A stretch of DNA of 64,000 nt from an uncultured Lachnospiraceae bacterium (GCA_902778165.1 CACYWQ010000011.1:22670-86669); one strand, 5' to 3'; positions 17,220-27,201 are shown, counted from the stretch's first letter. Program-made: numbers and translations. The notes: generated by a model from the sequence alone, not told the origin.

Positions 17220-18137
17220 ATGAAATATCTGGTTGTAGGAGCAGGCGGAACAGGCGGTTCCATCGGCGCATATATGGCAAGGGAAGGCATGGATGTAACG
17301 ATCATCGCGCGTGGTGAACATCTTAAGGCGATGAGAGACAAAGGCCTTAAGGTAATCAGACCAAATGATGAGTTCGTTGCAGGTCCTGTCAAAGCATTTA
17401 ATATGGATGAATACAATGAAACTCCCGATGTCATATTCGTATGTGTTAAGGGGTATTCAATAGATGAGATAATACCATTCCTGACACGAGTGTCAGGAAA
17501 ACATACAATTATAATTCCGATACTTAATATATTCAGTACGGGAAGATATCTTGCAGACAAGATCCCGGGAGTGCTTGTGACGGACGGATGTATATATGTT
17601 GCGGCACAGATCGATCATCCGGGATGCATACGTATGAACGGAGATATCCTTAGAGTTGTATTCGGAGTAAGGGATAAGGCAGATTACAGATCCGAACTTG
17701 AGATTGTTGCAGAAGATCTTAAGCATTGTGGTATAGACGGAGTATTATCTGATAACATCACACGTGATGCACTTGTTAAATTCTCATATGTATCTGCAGC
17801 CGGAGCATGCGGACTGTATTATAACGTGGCTGCGGGAGATATCAAGAAACCCGGTGAATGCAGAGACTGCTTTGTTAATCTTGTTAAGGAGGTTGAGCAG
17901 CTCGGTACTGCAATGGGTATTAAGTTTGAAGAGGATCTGGCAGAACGTAACCTTAAGATCCTTAATGATCTTGCAGATGATACTACAACATCCATGCAGC
18001 GTGATGTATATGCAGACCGTAAATCAGAAATAGACGGCCTTATATATGAAGTTGTAAGGCTTGGCAAGCAGTACGGAATATCACTTCCAGAATATGAGAA
18101 AATTGCAAATGAGATGAAGGCAAGAAACCTTGTTTAG
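17220..18137 (+). CDS. Ketopantoate reductase family protein (ApbA/PanE-like)
   Basis: 305 residues. An N-terminal NADP-binding Rossmann fold (YLVVGAGGTGGSIGAYMAREG) is followed by CVKGYSIDEI, where the family's catalytic Lys sits. The C-terminal helical domain includes NITRDALVKFSYVSAAGA. The enzyme class reduces 2-dehydropantoate to pantoate for CoA, but paralogues with other 2-oxo substrates are common and no pan gene is nearby. AAAAGGAG precedes the ATG. Confidence 0.8.
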   Translation: MKYLVVGAGGTGGSIGAYMAREGMDVTIIARGEHLKAMRDKGLKVIRPNDEFVAGPVKAFNMDEYNETPDVIFVCVKGYSIDEIIPFLTRVSGKHTIIIPILNIFSTGRYLADKIPGVLVTDGCIYVAAQIDHPGCIRMNGDILRVVFGVRDKADYRSELEIVAEDLKHCGIDGVLSDNITRDALVKFSYVSAAGACGLYYNVAAGDIKKPGECRDCFVNLVKEVEQLGTAMGIKFEEDLAERNLKILNDLADDTTTSMQRDVYADRKSEIDGLIYEVVRLGKQYGISLPEYEKIANEMKARNLV

Positions 18138-18159
18138 CCTGTCGTATGGAGGGAGTTAC

Positions 18160-19191
18160 ATGAAGAAAAGAGCACTTTTTATAGGAGGAACAGGAACCAT
18201 CAGTACCGCTGTTGTTAAGAGACTTGTTAATGAACTTAACTGGGAAGTATGGGTGTTAAATCGTGGTAACAGGTCGAGTGTATTACCTGAAGGCGTTAAG
18301 CAGATAGCGGCGGATATTAATGATGAAAAGGCTGTGCTTGATAAGTTAGGTGATGCGACATTTGATGCCGTATGTGAGTTCATAGGATTTACTGCTGATC
18401 AGGTTAAGAGAGATGTAAGGCTGTTTGAAGGTAAGACCAAGCAGTATATCTATATTAGTTCTGCTTCCGCATATCATAAGCCGACCGCAAGATATACCAT
18501 TACCGAGGGAACGGCACTAGCTAATCCTTATTGGCAATACTCAAGAGATAAGATTGAATGCGAAGAATATCTTATGCAGAAGTACAGAGAAGACGCCTTC
18601 CCGGTGACTATTGTAAGACCGAGTCATACTTATGATGAGCGAAATGTTCCCCTTGGTGTTCACGGTAAGAACGGCTTCTATCAGGTGATTAAGAGAATGC
18701 AGGAGGGCAAGCCCGTAATCATCCAGGGTGACGGTTCCAGCCTATGGACTCTTACATGGAATGCTGATTTTGCCATAGGATTTACAGGCCTTATGGGTAA
18801 CAGAGCGGCAATAGGTGAAGCATTCCAGATAACATCGGATGAGACTCTTACATGGGATCAGATATACCAGACCATAGCTGATGCACTTGGCGTTAAGCTT
18901 AATGCTTATCATGTGGCAACGGATTATCTGATTGCCGTGGGTGATAAATACGGATATGATTTCACCGGATCTCTTAAGGGTGATAAATCCGTATCCGTGG
19001 TATTTGATAATACCAAGCTTAAAAGAGCGGTTCCTGATATGGCCACAAATGTCAGATTCGATATGGGTGTGCGTATTGCTCTTGATTATATACTCACGCA
19101 TCCCGATGAATGTCAGAAGGAAGATCCTGAATTCGATGCATGGTGTGACAGAGTTATAGAATCGCTTGAGAAGGCGAAAGAAAACGTATAA
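18160..19191 (+). CDS. NAD-dependent epimerase/dehydratase (extended SDR) family protein
   Basis: 343 residues from ATG 18160, preceded by GGAGGG; the ATG at 18130 overlaps the previous gene and lacks a site. The N-terminus RALFIGGTGTISTAVVKRL is the extended-SDR dinucleotide-binding motif. The active site differs from the usual Y-x-x-x-K: here ISSASAYHKP and, further on, YSRDKIECEEYL supply candidate Ser, Tyr and Lys. Plausible roles are sugar-nucleotide epimerisation or NAD-dependent reduction. No partner genes identify a substrate. Confidence 0.75.
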   Translation: MKKRALFIGGTGTISTAVVKRLVNELNWEVWVLNRGNRSSVLPEGVKQIAADINDEKAVLDKLGDATFDAVCEFIGFTADQVKRDVRLFEGKTKQYIYISSASAYHKPTARYTITEGTALANPYWQYSRDKIECEEYLMQKYREDAFPVTIVRPSHTYDERNVPLGVHGKNGFYQVIKRMQEGKPVIIQGDGSSLWTLTWNADFAIGFTGLMGNRAAIGEAFQITSDETLTWDQIYQTIADALGVKLNAYHVATDYLIAVGDKYGYDFTGSLKGDKSVSVVFDNTKLKRAVPDMATNVRFDMGVRIALDYILTHPDECQKEDPEFDAWCDRVIESLEKAKENV

Positions 19192-19207
19192 ATATCATAT
19201 AGATTAT

Positions 19208-19282
19208 AAGAAACGGCGACTTGGACAGTTCGCCCCGGGCGTAAGGCACTCGGAGGACGAATGAGTAAGTCGCTGTTTTCTT
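19208..19282 (+). ncRNA. Conserved structured element, copy A (unknown class)
   Basis: A 15-bp outer stem (AAGAAACGGCGACTT with AAGTCGC-TG-TTTTCTT) encloses a core with GACAGTTCGCCCCGGGCGTA and CTCGGAGGACGA. The same core and stem, with a compensating change, recur at 38897-38953. It follows the epimerase stop by 16 bp and ends in a U-rich 3' arm. It could be a terminator-bearing regulatory RNA or a 3'-end element. I could not match it to a riboswitch class that I know. Confidence 0.5.
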
Positions 19283-19304
19283 ATTCGGATATCTTTAATC
19301 CATT

Positions 19305-19323
19305 ACATTTGTTGCACAAATGT
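19305..19323. promoter_or_regulatory. Operator-like inverted repeat upstream of the chemoreceptor gene
   Basis: ACATTTGT-TGC-ACAAATGT is an exact 8-bp inverted repeat. It overlaps a weak -35 candidate (TTGCAC, 19312-19317) with TGTATT 17 bp further on, so a repressor bound here could block the promoter of the gene at 19383. Confidence 0.45.
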
Positions 19324-19382
19324 GGTAATATATATGTATTGTCAGTCAATTCAACTAGTTTTATGAGGAGGTAGAAGAACTG

Positions 19383-21398
19383 ATGAAGGGAAATAAAAGA
19401 AAATCTCTCAAGAAATCTCTGCTAAGTACAATAATTCTTATTGTGGCGATCGTAATAGTGATCATCACGCAGATAAGTATCAAGCTTGCGTCGGATAATA
19501 TTCAGTCCTTGACGAATAACATCCTTGCAAGAGAATCTGCAACCTATGCGAATGAGATTCAGAGCTGGTGGAGCAACATAGGAGAGAGAGTAGAACAGAC
19601 GGCTGATATTCTTCGTAATACACCGGAGTTATCATATGATGAAGCGCTTGCGATGCTTCTTAAACTGACCGAACTTGATCCTGATTCTCAGGATATATAT
19701 ATGGCGTATGGTGATACCGGTAAGTTCTTGGACGGTTCCGGATGGATTCCGGATGATACATTTGTATTTACGGACAGACCGTGGTATCAGGGCGCTCTCG
19801 CTGCAGGCGGTCAGATATATTCTTCTGAGCCTTATGTGGATGCATCTACAGGTAAGACCTGTTTGGCTTGTGCCATAATGATCAAGGATAATGTGGTATT
19901 AAGCAGCGATATCAATTTCGATAAGGTTGCCGAGAAAGTGGCGTCGTTTGATTCTTTATCTCCGGATGCCAAGTACTACATAATCAACAAAGAATCCAAA
20001 GACATACTAATCAGTAATATAACAGAGAGTGTGGGACAGACACTTGCGGATACTACAGATCCCGTTGCCGCAGGTCTTGCACCGATATTTGATTCTCTTA
20101 ATATGAGCGCTGAGGCAGGTGGAGATAAGGTTGTTAATTCCAAGACTTCAACGGGAACCTATATGTATACGGCAACAGATATTGAAGGTACTTCATGGGC
20201 TGTAGTTTGCGCCGTTCCTACATCTCTTTTAAGCAATATGATATTGCGCGTTATGTTCGTGACGTTTGTAAGTGCCATAATACTTATCGCAATCATTTCG
20301 ATACTTATATATATTATCATCAGCAAGGCTATCAACCCTGTTACAACCGTTACGGAGCGTATCACTGATATCAGTAAGGGTGACTTTACTGTTAAGATCG
20401 TTCCTGAGGGCAATAACGAGATCACTACTCTGTCAGAGAGCCTTAATGAATACATAGAGAAGATGAGGAATACACTTAACAGCCTCTCAAGTATTTCAGG
20501 TGCGATGAACAGCAGGGCAGGAGAGTGTTTCGATATTTCGCATATTCTCTCTGATGCCAACAGCAACCAGGGTGAGTCTATTGAGAAACTCAATACTACC
20601 CTTAGCGATATGAATATCTCCATTGAAGAGATCGCACATGCAGCTACAGAACTTGCGGGTACATCAAGCCAGTTGGCCCAGAATGCAGAAGATGTAAGAG
20701 TATTATGTGATGAGACCCTTGAAGCTTCTTCTAAGGGAAGAGATGAGATGGAGAGCATGACAAGAAATGTCACCACACTTGATGAGACCATAGGTGAACT
20801 TACGGCTCTTATCAGAGAAACGGCCAAGTCCATCGAAGAGATCACGGGTATCACCGATACAATCAATGCTCTGTCAGAGCAGACCAATCTTCTGTCGCTT
20901 AATGCTTCGATAGAGGCTGCAAGAGCAGGTGAGATGGGTAAGGGATTTGCAGTCGTTGCTTCCGAGGTCGGTGTTCTGGCTAATCAGTCATCTGAAGCAA
21001 CCGATACAATCAGAAGACTTGTTGAGGGTATCACCAAGAATATTACCGATATCAACCACAAGGCTGAGATATGTGTTAAGGATATGGAAACATGTATGAC
21101 CGGTGTGGCTGAGGCCAATGAGTCATTTGATAAGATCTACAGTGATGTTGCCAAGGCTACGGACGGTATCTCTGAGATTGCAAGCGGTATCGAGAAGATC
21201 AATGATGTCGCTACCAATAATGCGGCTATTACGCAGGAGCAGGCTTCAAGTATTAATGAAGTTCTTGGTCTTAGCAGTGAGATTGTATCAGAGAGCAACA
21301 AGCTTCGCACGGAGACTGAGAATATCACCAATATCTCTGAAAACCTTAATAAGTATTCCGATGAGATCAATTCAGATCTTTCGCAGTATACGGTTTAG
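19383..21398 (+). CDS. Methyl-accepting chemotaxis protein with extracellular Cache sensor
   Basis: 671 residues. The topology is a membrane helix at about 12-33 (LLSTIILIVAIVIVIITQIS), an outer dCache-type sensor domain at about 35-290 (DGSGWIPDDTFVFTDRPWYQGA and YIINKESKDILISN are typical), and a second membrane helix at about 295-320. A HAMP domain and the cytoplasmic signalling rod follow, with the kinase-contact tip EQTNLLSLNASIEAARAGE. It senses a small ligand, often an amino or carboxylic acid for this sensor class, and controls CheA. It is a lone receptor; no che genes are nearby. GAGGAGG lies 13 bp before the ATG. Confidence 0.92.
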   Translation: MKGNKRKSLKKSLLSTIILIVAIVIVIITQISIKLASDNIQSLTNNILARESATYANEIQSWWSNIGERVEQTADILRNTPELSYDEALAMLLKLTELDPDSQDIYMAYGDTGKFLDGSGWIPDDTFVFTDRPWYQGALAAGGQIYSSEPYVDASTGKTCLACAIMIKDNVVLSSDINFDKVAEKVASFDSLSPDAKYYIINKESKDILISNITESVGQTLADTTDPVAAGLAPIFDSLNMSAEAGGDKVVNSKTSTGTYMYTATDIEGTSWAVVCAVPTSLLSNMILRVMFVTFVSAIILIAIISILIYIIISKAINPVTTVTERITDISKGDFTVKIVPEGNNEITTLSESLNEYIEKMRNTLNSLSSISGAMNSRAGECFDISHILSDANSNQGESIEKLNTTLSDMNISIEEIAHAATELAGTSSQLAQNAEDVRVLCDETLEASSKGRDEMESMTRNVTTLDETIGELTALIRETAKSIEEITGITDTINALSEQTNLLSLNASIEAARAGEMGKGFAVVASEVGVLANQSSEATDTIRRLVEGITKNITDINHKAEICVKDMETCMTGVAEANESFDKIYSDVAKATDGISEIASGIEKINDVATNNAAITQEQASSINEVLGLSSEIVSESNKLRTETENITNISENLNKYSDEINSDLSQYTV

Positions 21399-21425
21399 GG
21401 CTTATTTAACAAGGTACAGACACTT

Positions 21426-21457
21426 AAGAAAGGAGTTCCGCTTGGAACTCCTTTCTT
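21426..21457 (+). terminator. Intrinsic terminator after the chemoreceptor gene
   Basis: AAGAAAGGAGTTCC and GGAACTCCTTTCTT form a perfect 14-bp stem with loop GCTT. The T-rich tract is the 3' arm itself. Confidence 0.8.
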
Positions 21458-21501
21458 GCGGCACAAATGCCAAACTTTCTGTGGCTTACATGCCAAAGCG
21501 A

Positions 21502-21530
21502 TTGTCAAAGAAGAGGGCTTGTTGTATAGT
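21502..21530 (+). promoter_or_regulatory. Sigma-A promoter for leuCD
   Basis: TTGTCA at 21502-21507, a 17-bp spacer, TATAGT at 21525-21530. The leuC start is 36 bp beyond the -10 box. Confidence 0.7.
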
Positions 21531-21566
21531 ATATAAGATGATTAGATTGTACGGAGGATATGAGTA

Positions 21567-22832
21567 ATGGGAATGACAATGACACAGAAGATCCTGGCTG
21601 CGCATGCGAATCTTGCAAGCGTTGAGGCAGGACAGTTGATAGAGGCTAAGCTTGATTTGGTGCTTGGTAATGACATTACTTCGCCTGTGGCTATTCATGA
21701 GATGGACAAGATGAAGGTAAACGGAGTGTTTGACAAAGACAAGATCGCACTCGTTCCTGACCATTTCGTGCCTAATAAGGATATTAAGTCTGCAGAGCAT
21801 TGTAAGTGCGTCAGAGAGTTTGCCAAGAAGAACGATATCACCAATTATTTCGAAGTGGGCCAGATGGGTATTGAGCATGCGCTATTACCTGAGAAAGGCT
21901 TGACTGTAGCCGGTGATGTGATCATCGGTGCCGATTCGCATACATGTACATACGGTGCAGTTGGTGCATTCTCAACAGGTGTGGGAAGCACTGATATGGC
22001 TGCAGGTATGGCTACGGGTATGGCATGGTTTAAGGTACCTTCGGCTATTAAGTTCGTACTTAAGAATAAGCCTGCCAAGTGGGTAAGCGGTAAGGATATT
22101 ATCCTTCATATCATTGGCAAGATCGGCGTGGACGGTGCGCTGTATAAGTCTATGGAATTTACCGGAGACGGAATACAGTATCTTACCATGGACGATAGAT
22201 TTACGATTGCCAATATGGCTATTGAAGCAGGCGGTAAGAACGGTATATTCCCGGTTGATGATCTCTGCCTTGAATACATTAAGGAACACAGCAACAGACA
22301 GCCTGTTATATACGAGGCTGATGCTGATGCTATATATGATGAAGTTATAGAGATAGACCTCTCTGCACTTCGCCCTACTGTTGCTTATCCTCATCTGCCA
22401 GAGAATACCAAGACAATCGATGAGGCAGTTAAGGATGATCTTGCAATAGATCAGGTGGTTATCGGTTCTTGTACAAACGGTCGTATGGATGACCTTAGAA
22501 TCGCGGCTTCAATACTTAAGGGTAAGAAGGTTGCTGAGGGAATGAGACTTATCGTTATCCCTGGCACACAGAAGATATATCTGGATGCAATGGAAGAAGG
22601 ACTTATCCGTACATTCATAGAAGCGGGCGGTGTTGTATCAACACCCACATGCGGACCTTGTCTTGGCGGATATATGGGTATCCTTGCTGAGAATGAGAGA
22701 TGTGTCTCAACAACTAACCGTAACTTCGTAGGACGTATGGGACATATAAGCAGTGAGATATATCTGGCGTCTCCCGCAGTAGCTGCGGCAAGTGCCATTG
22801 CAGGTAAGATAGCAGACCCCGAGACAGTATAG
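21567..22832 (+). CDS. leuC: 3-isopropylmalate dehydratase, large subunit
   Basis: 421 residues, the short archaeal/clostridial LeuC form. Aconitase-superfamily signatures are present: [13 protein letters not shown], the cluster cysteine in [11 protein letters not shown], and the paired cysteines in PTCGPCLGG that ligate the [4Fe-4S] cluster. With LeuD it isomerises 2-isopropylmalate to 3-isopropylmalate in leucine synthesis. leuD begins 18 bp downstream. leuA and leuB are not in the window. The ATG at 21567 follows GGAGGATATGAGTA; an internal ATG lies 6 bp later. Confidence 0.94.
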   Translation: MGMTMTQKILAAHANLASVEAGQLIEAKLDLVLGNDITSPVAIHEMDKMKVNGVFDKDKIALVPDHFVPNKDIKSAEHCKCVREFAKKNDITNYFEVGQMGIEHALLPEKGLTVAGDVIIGADSHTCTYGAVGAFSTGVGSTDMAAGMATGMAWFKVPSAIKFVLKNKPAKWVSGKDIILHIIGKIGVDGALYKSMEFTGDGIQYLTMDDRFTIANMAIEAGGKNGIFPVDDLCLEYIKEHSNRQPVIYEADADAIYDEVIEIDLSALRPTVAYPHLPENTKTIDEAVKDDLAIDQVVIGSCTNGRMDDLRIAASILKGKKVAEGMRLIVIPGTQKIYLDAMEEGLIRTFIEAGGVVSTPTCGPCLGGYMGILAENERCVSTTNRNFVGRMGHISSEIYLASPAVAAASAIAGKIADPETV

Positions 22833-22850
22833 AAAACAGGAGATTAATAT

Positions 22851-23339
22851 ATGAATAACGCACACGGTAAGGTGATCAAATACGGAGATAATGTTGATAC
22901 GGACGTTATAATACCCGCAAGGTATCTTAACAGTTCGGATCCTAAGGAACTTGCTACACATTGTATGGAGGACCTTGATAAGGATTTCTTAAGCAAGTTA
23001 GAGCCCGGTGATATTATGGTGGCTGAGAAGAACTTCGGCTGCGGCTCATCAAGAGAGCATGCACCCATTGCCATTAAGGCATGCGGTATAAGCTGTGTAA
23101 TAGCTGAGACTTTCGCCAGAATATTCTACAGAAATGCGATCAATATCGGCCTTCCTATCATAGAATGTCCCGAGGCTGTTGCTGGAATAAATGACGGCGA
23201 TGAGGTAACTGTTGATTTCGACAGCGGTATCATCACCAATGTGACCAAGGGTACATCATTTAAGGGACAGCCCTTCCCTGAATTCATGCAGAAGATCATT
23301 GATGCAGAGGGCCTTGTTAATTATATCAACGCCAAGTAA
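22851..23339 (+). CDS. leuD: 3-isopropylmalate dehydratase, small subunit
   Basis: 162 residues, matching the short LeuD class that pairs with this LeuC form. The swivel-domain signatures are [17 protein letters not shown] and [15 protein letters not shown], the latter shaping the substrate pocket. It forms a complex with LeuC and shares its promoter at 21502. Confidence 0.94.
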   Translation: MNNAHGKVIKYGDNVDTDVIIPARYLNSSDPKELATHCMEDLDKDFLSKLEPGDIMVAEKNFGCGSSREHAPIAIKACGISCVIAETFARIFYRNAINIGLPIIECPEAVAGINDGDEVTVDFDSGIITNVTKGTSFKGQPFPEFMQKIIDAEGLVNYINAK

Positions 23340-23385
23340 GAGAGCTGTTACAGACCAAGGAGTTTATTGCCTCAGGTAATGTCAG

Positions 23386-24393
23386 TTGCTCATTAAGACC
23401 ATGGAACGTAAGATACTTAATACATCGGTTCAGGCCGATGATGTCAAAAACGAGAATATATTAAGACCTCAGTTTCTTAAGGACTATATAGGCCAGGAGA
23501 AGATCAAGGAGTCGATGAAGATCTACATAGATGCGGCATCGAAGCGAGGTGAAAGCCTTGATCACGTGCTTCTGTACGGACCTCCCGGACTTGGTAAGAC
23601 TACACTTGCCTGCATATTGGCCAATGAGATGAGTGTAAATATCAAGATCACATCAGGTCCTGCAATAGAGAAACCGGGTGAACTTGCGGCCATATTAAGT
23701 AAGCTAAGAGACGGCGATATATTGTTTATCGATGAGATACACAGACTTAACAGACAGGTTGAGGAAGTGTTATATCCGGCGATGGAAGACTATGCCATAG
23801 ATGTTGTTACGGGTGTTGGACCGGATGCGAGAAGCTACAGACTTAAGCTTGCGCATTTTACATTGATTGGTGCAACCACAAGAGCCGGAATGCTTACGGC
23901 ACCGCTTCGTGATAGGTTCGGAATGATCCATAAGCTGGAGTTCTATAATCCTAAGGAACTTAAGACCATTATCGTTAATTCGGCTGACAGGCTCGGTATC
24001 GATATCGATGATAAGGGCGCATATGAGATGGCAAGGAGAAGCCGCGGGACGCCGCGTATTGCCAACAGACTTCTTAAAAGAGTCAGGGATTACGCTCAGG
24101 TTAAATACGACGGAGTTATAACTGAGGATGTTGCATCCGAAGTACTCAATATCTTAGAAGTTGATTCTCTCGGACTTGATAAGACAGACAGAAATATTCT
24201 TACAACAATCATAGATAAATTCTCGGGCGGTCCGGTAGGTCTTGATACATTGGCTGCCACGATCGGAGAAGATTCGGGAACCATAGAGGATGTGTATGAA
24301 CCTTTCCTGCTTATGAACGGCTTCCTTAACAGAACACCCAAGGGAAGATGCGTTACGGAAGAGGCTTATAGGCATCTGGGCATAGTACAATAA
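23386..24393 (+). CDS. ruvB: Holliday junction branch migration ATPase RuvB
   Basis: 335 residues. Walker A is [10 protein letters not shown], Walker B is FIDEIHR, sensor 1 is GATTRAGML, and the arginine finger is in LRDRFG; the C-terminal winged helix ends the protein. RuvB rings drive branch migration on RuvA-bound junctions. Start choice is uncertain: a TTG at 23386 has AGGT eight bases before it, while the ATG at 23401 has no clear site; both keep the AAA domain. It sits after leuD with a 46-bp gap instead of beside ruvA. Confidence 0.94.
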   Translation: MLIKTMERKILNTSVQADDVKNENILRPQFLKDYIGQEKIKESMKIYIDAASKRGESLDHVLLYGPPGLGKTTLACILANEMSVNIKITSGPAIEKPGELAAILSKLRDGDILFIDEIHRLNRQVEEVLYPAMEDYAIDVVTGVGPDARSYRLKLAHFTLIGATTRAGMLTAPLRDRFGMIHKLEFYNPKELKTIIVNSADRLGIDIDDKGAYEMARRSRGTPRIANRLLKRVRDYAQVKYDGVITEDVASEVLNILEVDSLGLDKTDRNILTTIIDKFSGGPVGLDTLAATIGEDSGTIEDVYEPFLLMNGFLNRTPKGRCVTEEAYRHLGIVQ

Positions 24394-24396
24394 GGC

Positions 24397-24425
24397 TTGC
24401 ATTTATATATTGTTGTGGGTATAAT
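24397..24425 (+). promoter_or_regulatory. Sigma-A promoter for zapA
   Basis: TTGCAT at 24397-24402, a 17-bp spacer, and a perfect TATAAT at 24420-24425. The leader to the zapA start is about 70 nt. Confidence 0.75.
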
Positions 24426-24501
24426 GTATGTTGTGCCGACAGAATAGTTCAGACACAAGATGTTGTGCGCATGTGTGTGAGTGGAGAGTGGGAGTAAAAC
24501 T

Positions 24502-24912
24502 ATGGCATTGAAGAGTGATGTTGAAGTTATAATCGGCGGCAAGGTATATACGATAAGCGGTCAGGAGAGCGAAGAATATATACAGAAGGTAGCCTCATAT
24601 ATTAACGGCAAGTTCAATGAATTCGCACAGGTTGAGGGATTCAGACGGGCTAATTTCGAGAATCAGAATATTCTGATGCAGCTTAATATTGCGGATGATT
24701 ATTTCAAGGAGTTAGCCAAGACCGAGGCCATGAAGGATGAGATGGCTGCCAAGGAGAAGGAATTATATGATCTTAAGCACGATCTTGTAAATGCACAGAT
24801 GAAGCTTGAGAATATGGATAAGAGCACTAAGATCTTAAGAGATGAGATCAATGAGAAGGATAAGAAGATAATAAGACTTGAGACTGAACTTAAGGGCCTT
24901 AAGAAGTCATAA
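24502..24912 (+). CDS. zapA: Cell division protein ZapA
   Basis: 136 residues from ATG 24502 (site GGGAG); an upstream in-frame GTG would add only MESGSKT. The N-terminal ZapA domain (VIIGGKVYTISGQESEEYIQKVASYI) is followed by a long coiled coil (about 60-130). ZapA binds FtsZ and stabilises the Z ring at midcell. In many Firmicutes it precedes a U32 peptidase gene, as here. Confidence 0.88.
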   Translation: MALKSDVEVIIGGKVYTISGQESEEYIQKVASYINGKFNEFAQVEGFRRANFENQNILMQLNIADDYFKELAKTEAMKDEMAAKEKELYDLKHDLVNAQMKLENMDKSTKILRDEINEKDKKIIRLETELKGLKKS

Positions 24913-24942
24913 TATATTGTTGTTAATCAAATAATTCTAACG

Positions 24943-24968
24943 GAGGGAATCATATGGATTCCCTCTTT
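24943..24968 (+). terminator. Weak terminator-like hairpin between zapA and the U32 peptidase gene
   Basis: GAGGGAATC and GATTCCCTC form a 9-bp stem with loop ATATG, followed by only three T residues. It may attenuate rather than end transcription. Confidence 0.5.
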
Positions 24969-24990
24969 GTATAGTGAGGAAACATTGGGG

Positions 24991-27201
24991 ATGACTGAAC
25001 TTCTATCACCTGCGGGAAATATGGAATGCCTTAAGGCTGCGGTTATTGCCGGAGCTGATGCCGTGTATCTTGCGGGCCGTAGATTCGGAGCCAGGGCAAG
25101 TGCGGAGAATTTCTCGGATGAAGAACTGATAAGCGCGCTTGATTACGCTCATACATACAACAGACGTATATATTTAACCCTCAACACCTTGATCAAAGAG
25201 AGGGAATGGAAGGATATATACAACTATGTTAAGCCTCTGTATAAGGCAGGTCTTGACGGAATCATCATCCAGGATATTGGACTTATCACATATTTACAAG
25301 AAAGATTTCCGGGACTGCCTCTTCATGCCAGCACACAGATGACTGTTACGCATACTCACAGTGCTAAGCTTCTTAAATCAATGGGCATATGTCGCGTGGT
25401 TACGGCCAGAGAGTTAAGTCTTAAGGAAATAGAAGCGATCAAGAATAATACAGGCCTGGAGTTAGAGGTATTTATTCACGGTGCGATGTGTTATTCCTAT
25501 TCGGGCGCCTGTTTGTTCAGCTCGTTCTTAGGCGGTCGAAGCGGCAACAGAGGCAGATGTGCCGGCCCTTGCAGGCTTCCATATAACGGTTCGGATTATC
25601 CCCTCAGCCTTACAGATATGTGTCTTGCTGAGGATATACCTGCACTTATTGATGCGGGGATTGATTCATTCAAGATAGAAGGAAGACTTAAGAGTCCTGA
25701 ATATGTCACGGGTGTCACAAAGTTATACAGACGTTTGATCGATGAATATGTTACCACGGGCAAAAAAACGACAACTGAGGTTATTAACGATGAATTAAGC
25801 GGACTTTACCTTCGGGGCGGACATTCTTCAAGTTATCTCTATGTTCATAACAGTGCTGATATGGTATCCATGGGAAGCCCTTCGTATATAGGACCTGATG
25901 CGAATACCGAGGATAAGCTTAAGAAGTGGAGGGATGAAGCGGATATAAGAATGTCCATAAGGGCTAAAGCTCTATTTCACGTGAAACAACCGTCATCACT
26001 TACACTTATATATGACAATAATGTCAGTGTAACGGTAACCGGAGATGTGGTGGAAGAGGCCACGGGAAGGCCTGCAACTGCGGAAGATACGGAGTCAAGA
26101 ATCCGTAAGACCGGTGGAACTCCTTATGTGATCACCGAGTGTGATATCGATATGGATGATAATTGCTTCCTTCCTGTCGTAGCATTAAATGAACTCAGAA
26201 GAAGAGCGATAGATGAACTTACTAAGGTTAGACTTACACCATATTTAAGGACTGCGGATGCTTTAATGCCTGGTGATGAAGATTTACCCGAATCAGAGAA
26301 TATTTCGGATGTTTCAGGCAAATGTTCGGATTGTAACGCCGGAGTGACTGCATCCAAGGTTGCTGTTGATGTATCCGTTATGAGCGCAGAGCAGTTATAT
26401 GCCGTATTAGGCGCCGATGTTACACCTGAGAGAATCTATATTCCTTATGATCTTATATATAGCGGTAAATTAACTTCGGATGAACTGATTAAAGCGATAA
26501 GTCACAGCACATGTGTTAACATATATATGACTCTGCCCAGAATATACAGAAGCAGATCCGATGAATATATGGAGTCGTTCTTTGGATTTATCGAAGATAA
26601 GAAGAATGTCAGAGACTGCAATATAGAAGGTATATTGATCAAGAACCTTGAGCAACTTAACTGTATTAAGGGAAGAGGAATAAGCAATCTTAATCTTGTA
26701 ACAGACCACAGCATATATGTATGGAATAAGCATGCGCTTAATACTGTATTGCATTATTCCGATGAAGTGACGCTGCCCCTTGAGTGCAGCCTGTATGAGG
26801 TTAAGGATGAGATTATGGGAACTGAAGCCCATAAGCTTAATATGGTTGTCTATGGCAGAATACCGCTTATGGTAAGCGCTAATTGTTTGCTTAAGACATA
26901 CGGAAAGTGCAATAACTCCGCAAACGGATTCATAACTCCGCTTAAGGACAGATACGGCAAGAAAGAGCCTGTGTATGCCAATTGTATACACTGTTTCAAT
27001 GAAATATATAATGCCGTATACACTTCGTATCATAAGAAGTTGCATGAGATTAAAGAAATGGGAATAGGCAGATTAAGAATAGATCTGACTGATGAGAGAG
27101 CTGATGCGGCAAGGACCGTATTGGAATTCTATAAAGGGGAAGGAAGCAATATGCCCGATGGAGAATACACAGCCGGACATATGGAAAAGGGAGCCATCTG
27201 A
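24991..27201 (+). CDS. Peptidase U32 family protein (with collagenase-like C-terminal region)
   Basis: 736 residues from ATG 24991, with GAGG ten bases before it; an earlier in-frame TTG at 24967 lies in the hairpin. The N-terminus LLSPAGNMECLKAAVIAGADAVYLAGRRFGAR and the block EVFIHGAMCYSYSGACLFSSFLGGRSGNRGRCAGPCRLPY are the U32 signature. The cysteine pattern suggests a [4Fe-4S] cluster, as in the RlhA/TrhP relatives, which hydroxylate RNA rather than cut protein. A longer C-terminal half holds the DUF3656-type region and further cysteines. The stop overlaps the next start (TGATG). Confidence 0.88.
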   Translation: MTELLSPAGNMECLKAAVIAGADAVYLAGRRFGARASAENFSDEELISALDYAHTYNRRIYLTLNTLIKEREWKDIYNYVKPLYKAGLDGIIIQDIGLITYLQERFPGLPLHASTQMTVTHTHSAKLLKSMGICRVVTARELSLKEIEAIKNNTGLELEVFIHGAMCYSYSGACLFSSFLGGRSGNRGRCAGPCRLPYNGSDYPLSLTDMCLAEDIPALIDAGIDSFKIEGRLKSPEYVTGVTKLYRRLIDEYVTTGKKTTTEVINDELSGLYLRGGHSSSYLYVHNSADMVSMGSPSYIGPDANTEDKLKKWRDEADIRMSIRAKALFHVKQPSSLTLIYDNNVSVTVTGDVVEEATGRPATAEDTESRIRKTGGTPYVITECDIDMDDNCFLPVVALNELRRRAIDELTKVRLTPYLRTADALMPGDEDLPESENISDVSGKCSDCNAGVTASKVAVDVSVMSAEQLYAVLGADVTPERIYIPYDLIYSGKLTSDELIKAISHSTCVNIYMTLPRIYRSRSDEYMESFFGFIEDKKNVRDCNIEGILIKNLEQLNCIKGRGISNLNLVTDHSIYVWNKHALNTVLHYSDEVTLPLECSLYEVKDEIMGTEAHKLNMVVYGRIPLMVSANCLLKTYGKCNNSANGFITPLKDRYGKKEPVYANCIHCFNEIYNAVYTSYHKKLHEIKEMGIGRLRIDLTDERADAARTVLEFYKGEGSNMPDGEYTAGHMEKGAI

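Noticed and set aside
16512-17321. 269-residue minus-strand open frame across the MATE and ketopantoate-reductase-like genes
   Set aside because: It spans two real genes on the other strand and shows no protein family features.
19208-19282. Known riboswitch (c-di-GMP, ZTP, fluoride or guanidine class)
   Set aside because: The core has short similarities, such as the GCCC-GGGC segment, but none of the full consensus layouts that I know.
20159-20887. 242-residue minus-strand open frame in the chemoreceptor gene
   Set aside because: The Ser/Leu/Ile-rich composition is the expected antisense shadow of a coiled-coil gene.
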